DNA from: Gammaproteobacteria bacterium
GTDB lineage: Bacteria > Pseudomonadota > Gammaproteobacteria > UBA6429
DNA length: 11,596 nt
Direction of reading: 5' to 3'
NCBI GenBank assembly: GCA_003232015.1
Contig: QIKU01000017.1
Location: forward strand, 1-11,596
The notes below the pieces were generated by a model. It saw nothing but the letters and a program-made list of their open reading frames with translations, was not told the origin of the DNA and did no database searches. Below, in pieces: positions 1-5,479 of the stretch (the stretch's first letter is position 1; each line of letters starts with the position of its first letter). The position numbers and the translations under genes were made by a program.

Positions 1-156
1 TTATCGGGTGATGGTGACTTTGACCTGTTACTCGAAAAAATAAAAACAGAGTATGGGATTAACACTGAGGTTTATGGTGTGCCCACGCTCACTGCCAAAT
101 CGCTGATTGAAGCAAGCAGTATTTACCATAAAATTGAAGGCCAGTTATTACTCTAA
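1..156 (+). CDS. NYN-domain (LabA/DUF88-like) putative ribonuclease, C-terminal end only
   Basis: Frame 1 is open from the first base to a TAA at 154-156 and gives the last 51 residues of a protein that begins outside the window. The piece starts with LSGDGDFDLLL, the acidic motif typical of NYN/PIN-fold proteins, where the Asp residues help bind the catalytic metal. It continues with a segment ending in GVPTLTAKSLIEASS, which fits the last strand and helix of the LabA/DUF88 fold. Members of this family are known or predicted metal-dependent ribonucleases; the substrate here is unknown. The 3' end overlaps the 3' end of the opposite-strand kinase gene by 9 bp, so the two transcripts converge with no space for a separate terminator. 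The family call rests only on the C-terminal part. Confidence 0.75.
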   Translation, partial: LSGDGDFDLLLEKIKTEYGINTEVYGVPTLTAKSLIEASSIYHKIEGQLLL

Positions 157-1707
157 TAAATTAATGTTACTAATTAGCTTATTAATATCCAGAGACTCTG
201 CCGTATTAACTGAAACAACCAAACTTAGTTCATCTGCATGCAACGACTGACTATGAGCAAGCTGATGTTCAAGCACAGAAAGGTCAGCATCAGACACACC
301 CTGTTTCCGAGTTACAATCCGTTTTCGTAATACTTCAACTGGCGCCGTCACGTCCAATATAATATAAGGCACAGCTAAGCGCTTAGCCAGTGTGTAAAAC
401 GGTGCGCGTTGTGCCGTATCTAAAAATACTGCGTCGACTACCGCACTGTAACCTGAAAGAATAATTGTTTCAGCAAGCTCAAGTAATTTTGTGTAAGTTT
501 GTTGTGAAGCCTGCACAGAATATATACCAGTATTGATCTCGGTGGAGGCATCTGCTTCTAACATATTAAACAACCGCTTGCGCTCAACATCGGAGCGAAT
601 ACGGATAGCCCCCGTTGCATCAACTAGCTGTTGAGCTACGGTGCTTTTCCCTGATGCCGACATGCCCCGCATAATAATCAGTTTAGGTTTATCTGCTTGT
701 GTATAGGTTGCAGCAAGCTCAAGGTAAGACCTGAACTCTGAAAATGTGTGTTCGGTTTCTTTTGCTGCCGTACTTCCCGGTTGTTCCAATGCCTGTTCCA
801 GCCGTATGGCGTCCACCTTTGCACGTACCATTGCACGATAACAAAGATAAAAAGGCAGCACCGACAAGCCAGCATAATCACCTGTCGCTTCGAGATAGCT
901 ATTTAAGAAGTGATTGGCTAGTTGAGGCTGTTTCCTGTCCTGTAAATCCATTACCAAAAAGGCAATATCACTAATAACATCAATCCACCGTAACGATGCA
1001 TTAAATTCGATACAATCAAACACTAATGGTTTGCCATCCAGCCAAACCAAATTACGCAGATGCATATCACCATGGCACTCACGGATAAAGCCATTGTGTT
1101 TACGTTGCCTAAATACAGAGGTTAATTTTTCAAATTCAGAATCGCCCCACTTCTCAAGTTTATTCAAAACATCAATAAATGAATTATTTTTTAAATGTTG
1201 GCTAATTTGCTCAAAATTTTCAGCAACAGGCTGGTACACGCTATCCGTGTTGCCATAACCCGACTCATTCGCCGCAACCGGAATACCCTGGTGAAACGCT
1301 GCAACTCGATGTGCAATCGCATCTAGATAATCAAGCTTAAGTTTACCGGCCACTAGCATGTTATCCATCTGGGCTGACTGTGGAAACTCCGTCATCTTTA
1401 CGGCATATTCCAACACATCACCTTTCTTTGAAATAAGTGGTTTATCCGTTGTGCCCGTAATAGAAACAACATCAATATAAATTGCCGCTGCCAGCCTGCG
1501 ATTTAAGTGCAGTTCCTGCTCGCAACAAATGCGTCTTTTTTCCAACGTAGAAAAATCGAGGAAACCAAAGTTAACCGGTTTTTTAATTTTATAGGCAAAA
1601 CTACCCGTCAGCACAACCCATGAAATATGGGTTTCAATAAGCTTGATGCTTTTAACCGGATGGTCGTAAACATCTGGGGAAAGCATGCTGGTAATATTAA
1701 ATGTCAT
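148..1707 (-). CDS. Two-domain protein: aminoglycoside-phosphotransferase-like kinase fused to a P-loop ATP-binding domain
   Basis: The 519-residue protein has two kinase-type halves. The N-terminal half (about 1-335) resembles the aminoglycoside phosphotransferase/choline kinase fold: the catalytic loop HGDMHLRN lies at 212-219 and the metal-binding segment FDCIEFN at 230-236. The C-terminal half (about 341-519) is a P-loop kinase, with Walker A GMSASGKST at 348-356 and IRSDVERKRL at 370-379, as in gluconate-kinase-like small-molecule kinases. This fusion (COG2187 plus COG0645) is common in proteobacteria and is often annotated as a bifunctional aminoglycoside phosphotransferase/ATP-binding protein. 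Its substrate is unknown, and the name alone is not evidence of antibiotic resistance. Both active-site motifs look intact. The gene follows the AF1514-like gene by 23 bp on the same strand, so the two are probably co-transcribed. No strong Shine-Dalgarno precedes the ATG. Confidence 0.85.
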   Translation of the reverse strand: MTFNITSMLSPDVYDHPVKSIKLIETHISWVVLTGSFAYKIKKPVNFGFLDFSTLEKRRICCEQELHLNRRLAAAIYIDVVSITGTTDKPLISKKGDVLEYAVKMTEFPQSAQMDNMLVAGKLKLDYLDAIAHRVAAFHQGIPVAANESGYGNTDSVYQPVAENFEQISQHLKNNSFIDVLNKLEKWGDSEFEKLTSVFRQRKHNGFIRECHGDMHLRNLVWLDGKPLVFDCIEFNASLRWIDVISDIAFLVMDLQDRKQPQLANHFLNSYLEATGDYAGLSVLPFYLCYRAMVRAKVDAIRLEQALEQPGSTAAKETEHTFSEFRSYLELAATYTQADKPKLIIMRGMSASGKSTVAQQLVDATGAIRIRSDVERKRLFNMLEADASTEINTGIYSVQASQQTYTKLLELAETIILSGYSAVVDAVFLDTAQRAPFYTLAKRLAVPYIILDVTAPVEVLRKRIVTRKQGVSDADLSVLEHQLAHSQSLHADELSLVVSVNTAESLDINKLISNINLLE

Positions 1708-1730
1708 TGTCTTACAAAGTGTCTACGCCT

Positions 1731-2051
1731 TTATAAATTAACAGCCATATAGAAAAAAACAAAACGTCCCTTATCAATATCAATCATCAACTCTGCTCCA
1801 TGTGACAACCCGTAATCCACATAGCCGGGAATTGCGCTATTCTGATGGCACTCACTTGAATGTTGCGGCGATTCAAAATCACGATCCCGGTCATACCATG
1901 ACAGTAACATCGTCTCGCCCAGTTGCTGTTGCGCTTTGTTGTTTGCAATGGCCATTGCAGCCTGATAATCCGCAGGCGCTGGTGTTGGCATTATTTCAAC
2001 CACTTGAACACTCGATAAATCCACACCCGCTTGCTGCAAGTTTAGTTTCAT
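1731..2051 (-). CDS. Small conserved protein, probably AF1514 family (DUF5619-like)
   Basis: The 106-residue soluble protein has no signal peptide or membrane segment. Visible blocks are an N-terminal strand rich in V and I (about 10-22), an Ala/Gln-rich helix (about 27-45), the segment ETMLLSWYDR (about 46-55), and a C-terminal GAELMIDIDKGRFVFFY. The pattern of an Ala-rich helix, a 'MLL-WYDR' strand, a short Cys/His-containing loop and a final 'IDI--G-F-FFY' strand matches what I recall of the AF1514 family of small alpha/beta proteins. No activity is known for that family. The gene lies between rlmA (110-bp gap containing a tandem repeat) and the kinase gene (23-bp gap). The ATG at 2051 is preceded by a modest TGGAACC, about 4 nt from the start. 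The gene is probably real; the family name is from memory and less certain. Confidence 0.6.
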   Translation of the reverse strand: MKLNLQQAGVDLSSVQVVEIMPTPAPADYQAAMAIANNKAQQQLGETMLLSWYDRDRDFESPQHSSECHQNSAIPGYVDYGLSHGAELMIDIDKGRFVFFYMAVNL

Positions 2052-2067
2052 TTTTGGTTCCAGTTTA

Positions 2068-2107
2068 ATTAAAGACCACCCTGATTAAAGACCACTCTGA
2101 TTAAAGA
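2068..2107. repeat. 16-bp tandem repeat, 2.5 copies
   Basis: Two adjacent 16-base units, ATTAAAGACCACCCTG (2068-2083) and ATTAAAGACCACTCTG (2084-2099), differ at one base. A partial third copy, ATTAAAGA, follows at 2100-2107. The array lies just upstream of the AF1514-like gene, in the presumed leader or spacer of the leftward transcript. A further stretch, GGTGGTTCTT (about 2120-2129), is nearly complementary to AAGACCACC in each unit, so either unit could pair with it in the mRNA with one bulged base. Origin by slippage is the simplest explanation. Confidence 0.9.
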
Positions 2108-2161
2108 ATAGAACAAGTCGGTGGTTCTTCCCAGTTATTTACCCATTATTATATTAATATT

Positions 2162-3028
2162 TTACGCATCGGCAGTTTTTTCGTAAACCGTTAACACCAT
2201 ATCAATGCTTAAATTCAATGTTTGTAACTCGCTAGCAGCCTCTTTACCTTTTTTATTGGCGCGATAAAAATGCGGTGTCATTAACAGCAAATTATGGATT
2301 TGCTGTTGGTTAATATCACCCGTTTTAAATTTTAATGCAACGCTATCAATTAAAGAAAAGTCGGTGCCGTCTAAAACGGGCAAACCCGGTGATTCGGTCT
2401 TTTTAACATCCGTATAAATCACTTGGCGTAATTCCTGCAAATGGTTCACCCCCGGTTCAACTAGAATAACCTTGCCACCGGGTTTAAGCGCATAACTGAA
2501 CCCATCCAAACTCTGAAAACCAAACACGCATATAATAATATCCACACTGGCTGCACAAACCGGTGGCTGCCTGTTTGTACCCACAATCCATGTTATTTTT
2601 TTATTGCGTTTTGCCGCCGCCATAATGGCTGGTTTTGATATATCCAGGCCAATAAAAGAAAGCGTATTATCTGTTTTTATACTTTCCAATAAATGCGCAA
2701 TCGCATCTAAATAATAGCCTTCACCACAACCTGCATCTAACACGCAAATTTGTTCAGTTGGTTTAATCTGTTGTTGCACTATTTCAGCCAGCTTATCGAC
2801 AACAGGTAAATAGAACCTGGCATTCAAGAACTGTGTTCGCGCAGCAACCATCTCCTTACTGTCGCCCGGCTCTTTTGAACGCTTATGCTGCACCGGTAAT
2901 AAATTAACATAGCCCTGTCGTGCAATATCAAACGTATGGCCATGTTTGCATGTGAGTTGCTGCCCATACACATGGAGTTGCGCAGCGTCTATCGGGCAGG
3001 CCAGATTTGATACGTTTTTAATAAGCAT
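2162..3028 (-). CDS. rlmA: 23S rRNA (guanine-N1)-methyltransferase, RlmA type
   Basis: The 288-residue protein matches RlmA(I), which methylates N1 of G745 in 23S rRNA helix 35 using S-adenosylmethionine. An N-terminal zinc-finger-like segment (11-31) leads into the family signature GYVNLLPVQHKRSKEPGD (39-56). SAM motif I is VLDAGCGEGYY at 96-106, and a post-motif LKPGGKVILVEPG follows at 181-193. The length fits the family (about 270-290). E. coli RlmA binds zinc through Cys5, Cys8, Cys21 and His25. Here the equivalents are Cys11, Asp14, Cys27 and His31, so one ligand is Asp rather than Cys. The gene starts 18 bp after yajD, so the two are very likely co-transcribed. It has no strong ribosome binding site, which would fit coupling to yajD translation. 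TlrB-type G748 specificity is less likely. Confidence 0.93.
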   Translation of the reverse strand: MLIKNVSNLACPIDAAQLHVYGQQLTCKHGHTFDIARQGYVNLLPVQHKRSKEPGDSKEMVAARTQFLNARFYLPVVDKLAEIVQQQIKPTEQICVLDAGCGEGYYLDAIAHLLESIKTDNTLSFIGLDISKPAIMAAAKRNKKITWIVGTNRQPPVCAASVDIIICVFGFQSLDGFSYALKPGGKVILVEPGVNHLQELRQVIYTDVKKTESPGLPVLDGTDFSLIDSVALKFKTGDINQQQIHNLLLMTPHFYRANKKGKEAASELQTLNLSIDMVLTVYEKTADA

Positions 3029-3046
3029 AGGTTGCTGAGAATAAAA

Positions 3047-3409
3047 TTACTTTTTATCCAGCATGCTCTTAAGATCGGCAAAGGGGTTGTGTGTCGTAGC
3101 TGCGCTTTTATCTTCACTTGTTGACATATTACCCAGATCCGCTTCCAACTGCCGCTGGTGCTCATTGTCATGGCAATACATACATAACAATTCCCAATTG
3201 CTGCCATCTTGTGGGTTGTTATCATGGTTATGATCGCGGTGGTGCACCGTCAACTCATGCAAATTCTCACGACCAAACTCACGGCTACAACGGCCGCAAA
3301 TGTGCGGGTACATTTTTAAGGCTTTTTCACGATAACCCTGTTCGCGCTTTTCGCTGGTACGGCGTGCTTCAGCGACAACCGCGTCGAGTTTGTTTTTATC
3401 TGAAGTCAT
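3047..3409 (-). CDS. yajD: HNH nuclease family protein YajD
   Basis: The 120-residue protein closely resembles E. coli YajD. Shared blocks include YREKALKMYPHICGRCSREF (26-45), the HNH core LTVHHRDHNHDNNP (53-66), DGSNWELLCMYCHDNEH (68-84) and a C-terminal NPFADLKSML. The HNH residues are probably His56/His57, Asn71 and His80, and two Cys pairs (C38-x2-C41 and C76-x2-C79) should hold a structural zinc. YajD is a predicted metal-dependent endonuclease whose cellular role is not established. The catalytic core appears intact. A purine-rich AAGGGG lies 10 nt before the ATG. The gene heads a leftward unit with rlmA 18 bp downstream. About 208 bp separate it from the tRNA; that gap holds a near-palindrome at 3437-3454 but no clear promoter. 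Confidence 0.94.
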   Translation of the reverse strand: MTSDKNKLDAVVAEARRTSEKREQGYREKALKMYPHICGRCSREFGRENLHELTVHHRDHNHDNNPQDGSNWELLCMYCHDNEHQRQLEADLGNMSTSEDKSAATTHNPFADLKSMLDKK

Positions 3410-3617
3410 CCTGCATTATCCCCTTAAAATCAGCATACGATTATCATAAATCGTTGATTTTAACGAAATCAGGAAAAATATCACTATAATTACACAAGCA
3501 AGAGTACCAAAACCAACGATTGTGTTCTGCGACAGCATCATTTAAATGAACAGAGTGATAATTGCATGAATAGCCGCGGAAATATCTTCATTCTATTCAA
3601 TAGCTTACAGTTGAAAA

Positions 3618-3706
3618 TGGCGGAGAGGGTGGGATTCGAACCCACGGATCGTTTCCAATCGCCGGTTTTCAAGACCGGTACTTTCGGCCAGCTCAGTCAC
3701 CTCTCC
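3618..3706 (-). tRNA. tRNA-Ser(UGA)
   Basis: Read on the minus strand from 3706, the acceptor stem GGAGAGG (3706-3700) pairs with CCTCTCC (complement of 3622-3628). A G discriminator (3621) and an encoded CCA (3620-3618) follow. The anticodon stem CCGGT/ACCGG encloses the loop CTTGAAA, giving anticodon TGA, which reads UCA and related serine codons. The long variable arm GATTG-GAAA-CGATC, a 5-bp stem with one G-T pair, marks a class II tRNA, as expected for serine. The T arm contains GTTCGAATC. The total of 89 nt is typical. No clear terminator hairpin is visible downstream. Confidence 0.97.
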
Positions 3707-3823
3707 GAATTTTGAACTTGAATTAAGACTGGGATGCCCCAACATCTGTTCAAGGTGCGGCAGAATACCCTAAGATCATGCTTTTTGCTAGTGGTAAAGT
3801 TCAAAAATTTACAACTTAAAAGC

Positions 3824-3851
3824 TTGATATTAGAAACTATTTCGGTATTCT
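3824..3851 (+). promoter_or_regulatory. Predicted sigma-70 promoter for yccA
   Basis: TTGATA (3824-3829, 5 of 6 to TTGACA) and TATTCT (3846-3851, 4 of 6 to TATAAT) are separated by 16 bp. Transcription would start near 3858, leaving a leader of about 37 nt that includes the strong GAGGAAG ribosome binding site. The assignment is by inspection only. Confidence 0.45.
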
Positions 3852-3894
3852 GTACACTAATCATTACGATATTAATTTTTGAGGAAGAATAACT

Positions 3895-4566
3895 ATGTTT
3901 GCACATCAACCAGCTGTAACTCGTTCATCAAGTTCAGTTTTAGCTACCAACAAAGTACTTAAAAATACTTACCTGTTATTGTCGATGACGCTGATTTTCA
4001 GCTCTATTACGGCCTATTTCGGTATTATTAGTGGTGCCTCTCAGGGTGGTGCGCTGGTCTCAACCATTGCTGCAATCGTCATGCTCTGGTTTGTTCTTCC
4101 ACGCACAGCTAACTCAGCGGCGGGCATTCCGGTGTTGTTCGTTATTACTGGCCTGTTAGGCTATGGCTTAGGCCCCATGCTTTCTTACTACCTGTCAATG
4201 GCCAATGGCCCCAGCATTGTCATGACCGCATTAGGCGGCACAGGCGTTATCTTCTTAGGCCTGTCTGGCTACGCCTTAACAACCAAGAAAGACTTTAGCT
4301 TTATGGCAGGCTTCTTAATGGTTGGTCTGTTTGTTGTTATTGCCGCTTCAATTGCGAACATTTTCTTTGCAATGCCTGCACTGCAGTTAGCAGTAAGTGC
4401 TGCTGTTGTCATGATTATGGCGGGCTTTATTTTGTACCAAACGTCATCCATTATTAATGGTGGTGAAACAAATTACATTATGGCAGCGGCAGGTTTATTT
4501 TTGTCACTGATAAATATGTTCCAGGCTTTATTACATTTACTGGGTGCGTTTAGTAACAATGACTAA
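3895..4566 (+). CDS. yccA: Bax inhibitor-1/YccA family inner-membrane protein
   Basis: The 223-residue, very hydrophobic protein has about seven membrane segments (roughly 25-45, 51-68, 78-95, 108-127, 135-158, 161-181 and 192-218) after a short polar N terminus. It closely follows E. coli YccA: VLKNTYLLLSMTL (21-33), LLGYGLGP (87-94), LTTKKDFSFMAGFLM (128-142) and SSIINGGETNYI (184-195) are family signatures. E. coli YccA is an inner-membrane protein that is both a substrate and a modulator of the FtsH protease, and it belongs to the TMBIM/Bax inhibitor-1 superfamily, some of whose members conduct calcium. GAGGAAG at 3881-3887 lies 7 nt before the ATG and fixes the start. The gene appears to be a single unit, with a promoter upstream and a strong terminator 25 bp after the stop. 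An equivalent role here is inferred from similarity. Confidence 0.94.
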   Translation: MFAHQPAVTRSSSSVLATNKVLKNTYLLLSMTLIFSSITAYFGIISGASQGGALVSTIAAIVMLWFVLPRTANSAAGIPVLFVITGLLGYGLGPMLSYYLSMANGPSIVMTALGGTGVIFLGLSGYALTTKKDFSFMAGFLMVGLFVVIAASIANIFFAMPALQLAVSAAVVMIMAGFILYQTSSIINGGETNYIMAAAGLFLSLINMFQALLHLLGAFSNND

Positions 4567-4590
4567 GTTTTTTGTTTGACGCAGCACAAG

Positions 4591-4623
4591 AAGCCCCAGA
4601 TTGTTCTGGGGCTTTTCTTTTTT
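4591..4623 (+). terminator. Rho-independent terminator after yccA
   Basis: A perfect 10-bp stem, AAGCCCCAGA (4591-4600) and TCTGGGGCTT (4605-4614), closes a TTGT loop and is followed by a T-rich run to about 4623. It lies 25 bp after the yccA stop codon. Confidence 0.93.
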
Positions 4624-4648
4624 GCTGAGTGCCTGTTTTTTTTCGCTT

Positions 4649-4678
4649 TTTACAGGTACCGCCTGGCTTTAATATAAT
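4649..4678 (+). promoter_or_regulatory. Predicted sigma-70 promoter for the 60-residue membrane protein
   Basis: TTTACA (4649-4654, 5 of 6) and a perfect TATAAT (4673-4678) are 18 bp apart, directly downstream of the yccA terminator. Transcription would start near 4685, about 25 nt before the ATG at 4710. Its position between a terminator and an isolated gene supports it. Confidence 0.65.
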
Positions 4679-4709
4679 TTTTTATTTCTTAAAAGGTATT
4701 AGTTAAGTT

Positions 4710-4892
4710 ATGAATTGGGTAACAATTGGTAGCGCCTTATTTGGCATTGCAATGTTGGTGTTTATTTTCCCCAGAATGCGCCATGCAATGAAGCATAGCC
4801 CCAAGGGCACAATGAAAGACTGGTTGGGTTATCTTTTCCCATTAGGTTTTGTGGTGTTGTTTGTGGCATTTTTGATAATGAGCGTACGCTAA
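4710..4892 (+). CDS. Small two-helix inner-membrane protein, function unknown
   Basis: The 60-residue protein has two predicted membrane helices (about 4-20 and 39-58). They are joined by a basic loop holding PRMRHAMKHSPKG (21-33) and then DWLGYLFP. The positive loop predicts an N-out, C-out hairpin with the loop in the cytoplasm. I do not recognise a named family, although small proteins of this shape occur near housekeeping genes in gammaproteobacteria. The case for a real gene is strong. It has its own consensus promoter (4649-4678), an AAAGG about 13 nt before the ATG, and its own terminator at 4908-4940, and it fills the interval. It is therefore a monocistronic unit rather than part of the yccA or RRM transcripts. 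Confidence 0.8.
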   Translation: MNWVTIGSALFGIAMLVFIFPRMRHAMKHSPKGTMKDWLGYLFPLGFVVLFVAFLIMSVR

Positions 4893-4907
4893 AGCAGCAA
4901 TATAAAC

Positions 4908-4940
4908 AAAAAAGGCTTACATCTCTGTAAGCCTTTTTTT
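4908..4940 (+). terminator. Rho-independent terminator after the small membrane protein
   Basis: AAAAAAGGCTTAC (4908-4920) pairs with GTAAGCCTTTTTT (4927-4939) across an ATCTCT loop, and the T run extends to 4940. The A run on the left side would let it also act on leftward transcription, although no nearby leftward gene needs it. Confidence 0.9.
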
Positions 4941-4977
4941 ATGACGTAAAATAATGGCACCCCCAAGGACTTAAGCA

Positions 4978-5220
4978 ATGAAATTACTGATACGAAATAT
5001 TGCAAGAACAACAACAGAAGAAGAACTTCTATCCTTGTTCGAAGCCTTTGGCACCGTTCAATCATGCGACTTAGTGCTCGACAAAGAGACTGGTCAGTCC
5101 AAGGGTTTCGGTTTTGTTGAAATACCAAATCTAGGAGATGCAAAAGCCGCAATGAAAAGTATTAACGGTAATGAGATTGCTGGTAATAAGCTTCGCGTTA
5201 AAAAAACCGAATCAAAATAA
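4978..5220 (+). CDS. Single RRM-domain RNA-binding protein
   Basis: The 80-residue protein is almost entirely one RNA recognition motif. RNP2 is LLIRNI (3-8), RNP1 is KGFGFVEI (42-49), and the beta-alpha-beta-beta-alpha-beta order is complete, ending in [15 protein letters not shown]1 keeps two aromatic Phe residues for base stacking. Bacterial single-RRM proteins bind single-stranded RNA and are often linked to cold or stress responses; the target here is unknown. The unusually good ribosome binding site AAGGA (4965-4969) lies 8 nt before the ATG. The stop codon shares its last base with the VF530 start codon (TAATG), so translation of the two is probably coupled. An A7 run at 5200-5206 lies just before the stop, where the -1 frame is also open. 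Confidence 0.93.
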   Translation: MKLLIRNIARTTTEEELLSLFEAFGTVQSCDLVLDKETGQSKGFGFVEIPNLGDAKAAMKSINGNEIAGNKLRVKKTESK

Positions 5221-5471
5221 TGTCTGAAGAAAATAAGAAAGAAGAAAACAACAGAATTCGAAAACAAGATCCTTTGCATGGCATCACACTTAAAGAAATT
5301 GTCACCCAATTAAAAGAAAAATACGGTTGGGAAGAGCTTGGCAAACACATTCATATTAAATGCTTCACCAATGATCCTGGCATTAACTCCAGTCTAAAAT
5401 TTTTAAGAAAAACACCCTGGGCAAGAGAAAAAGTTGAAGCACTTTATCTAAGCGGAATAAAACGCCTATAA
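5220..5471 (+). CDS. VF530 family (DUF2132) putative nucleic-acid-binding protein
   Basis: The 83-residue protein has a charged, flexible N terminus (1-16) followed by the compact VF530 domain. Signature segments are [12 protein letters not shown] (17-28), YGWEELG (35-41), [20 protein letters not shown] (48-67) and [10 protein letters not shown] (68-77). The founding member, VF0530 of Vibrio fischeri, has a solved structure and is described as nucleic-acid binding; no precise role is known. The ATG is the last base of the RRM stop codon plus two more bases, so it has no ribosome binding site of its own beyond RRM coding sequence. Translation by re-initiation after the RRM gene is likely. It ends 8 bp before the convergent U32 gene, with no terminator hairpin between them. 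Confidence 0.92.
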   Translation: MSEENKKEENNRIRKQDPLHGITLKEIVTQLKEKYGWEELGKHIHIKCFTNDPGINSSLKFLRKTPWAREKVEALYLSGIKRL

Positions 5472-5479
5472 AAAAGCAA

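Noticed and set aside
148..1707. Antibiotic resistance gene (aminoglycoside phosphotransferase)
   Set aside because: The fold resemblance is real, but the fusion with a gluconate-kinase-like P-loop domain is a widespread chromosomal family without established resistance activity.
2989..3225. 78-residue minus-strand frame overlapping rlmA and yajD
   Set aside because: It lies in another frame across the well-supported yajD gene and the rlmA start, and its composition shows no family signal.
3437..3454. Near-palindrome ACGATTATCATAAATCGT upstream of yajD as an operator
   Set aside because: Six-base arms in AT-rich DNA with no convincing promoter around them; not enough to call a site.
3485..3490. 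Plus-strand TATAAT between yajD and the tRNA as a promoter
   Set aside because: No -35 at a suitable distance and no rightward gene or RNA follows before the opposite-strand tRNA.
3697..3909. 70-residue minus-strand frame over the tRNA-yccA gap
   Set aside because: It overlaps the tRNA 5' end, the yccA promoter and the yccA start, and has no ribosome binding site or recognisable motif.
5200..5206. Classical -1 ribosomal slippery heptamer at the RRM/VF530 junction
   Set aside because: The A7 run begins at codon position 1, so X XXY YYZ phasing is not met. Only non-canonical or transcriptional slippage remains possible and is listed as a finding.
5094..5309. Minus-strand frames opposite the RRM and VF530 genes
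   Set aside because: Antisense to two genes with strong domain signatures; hydrophobic residues arise from the complement of Lys/Glu-rich codons.
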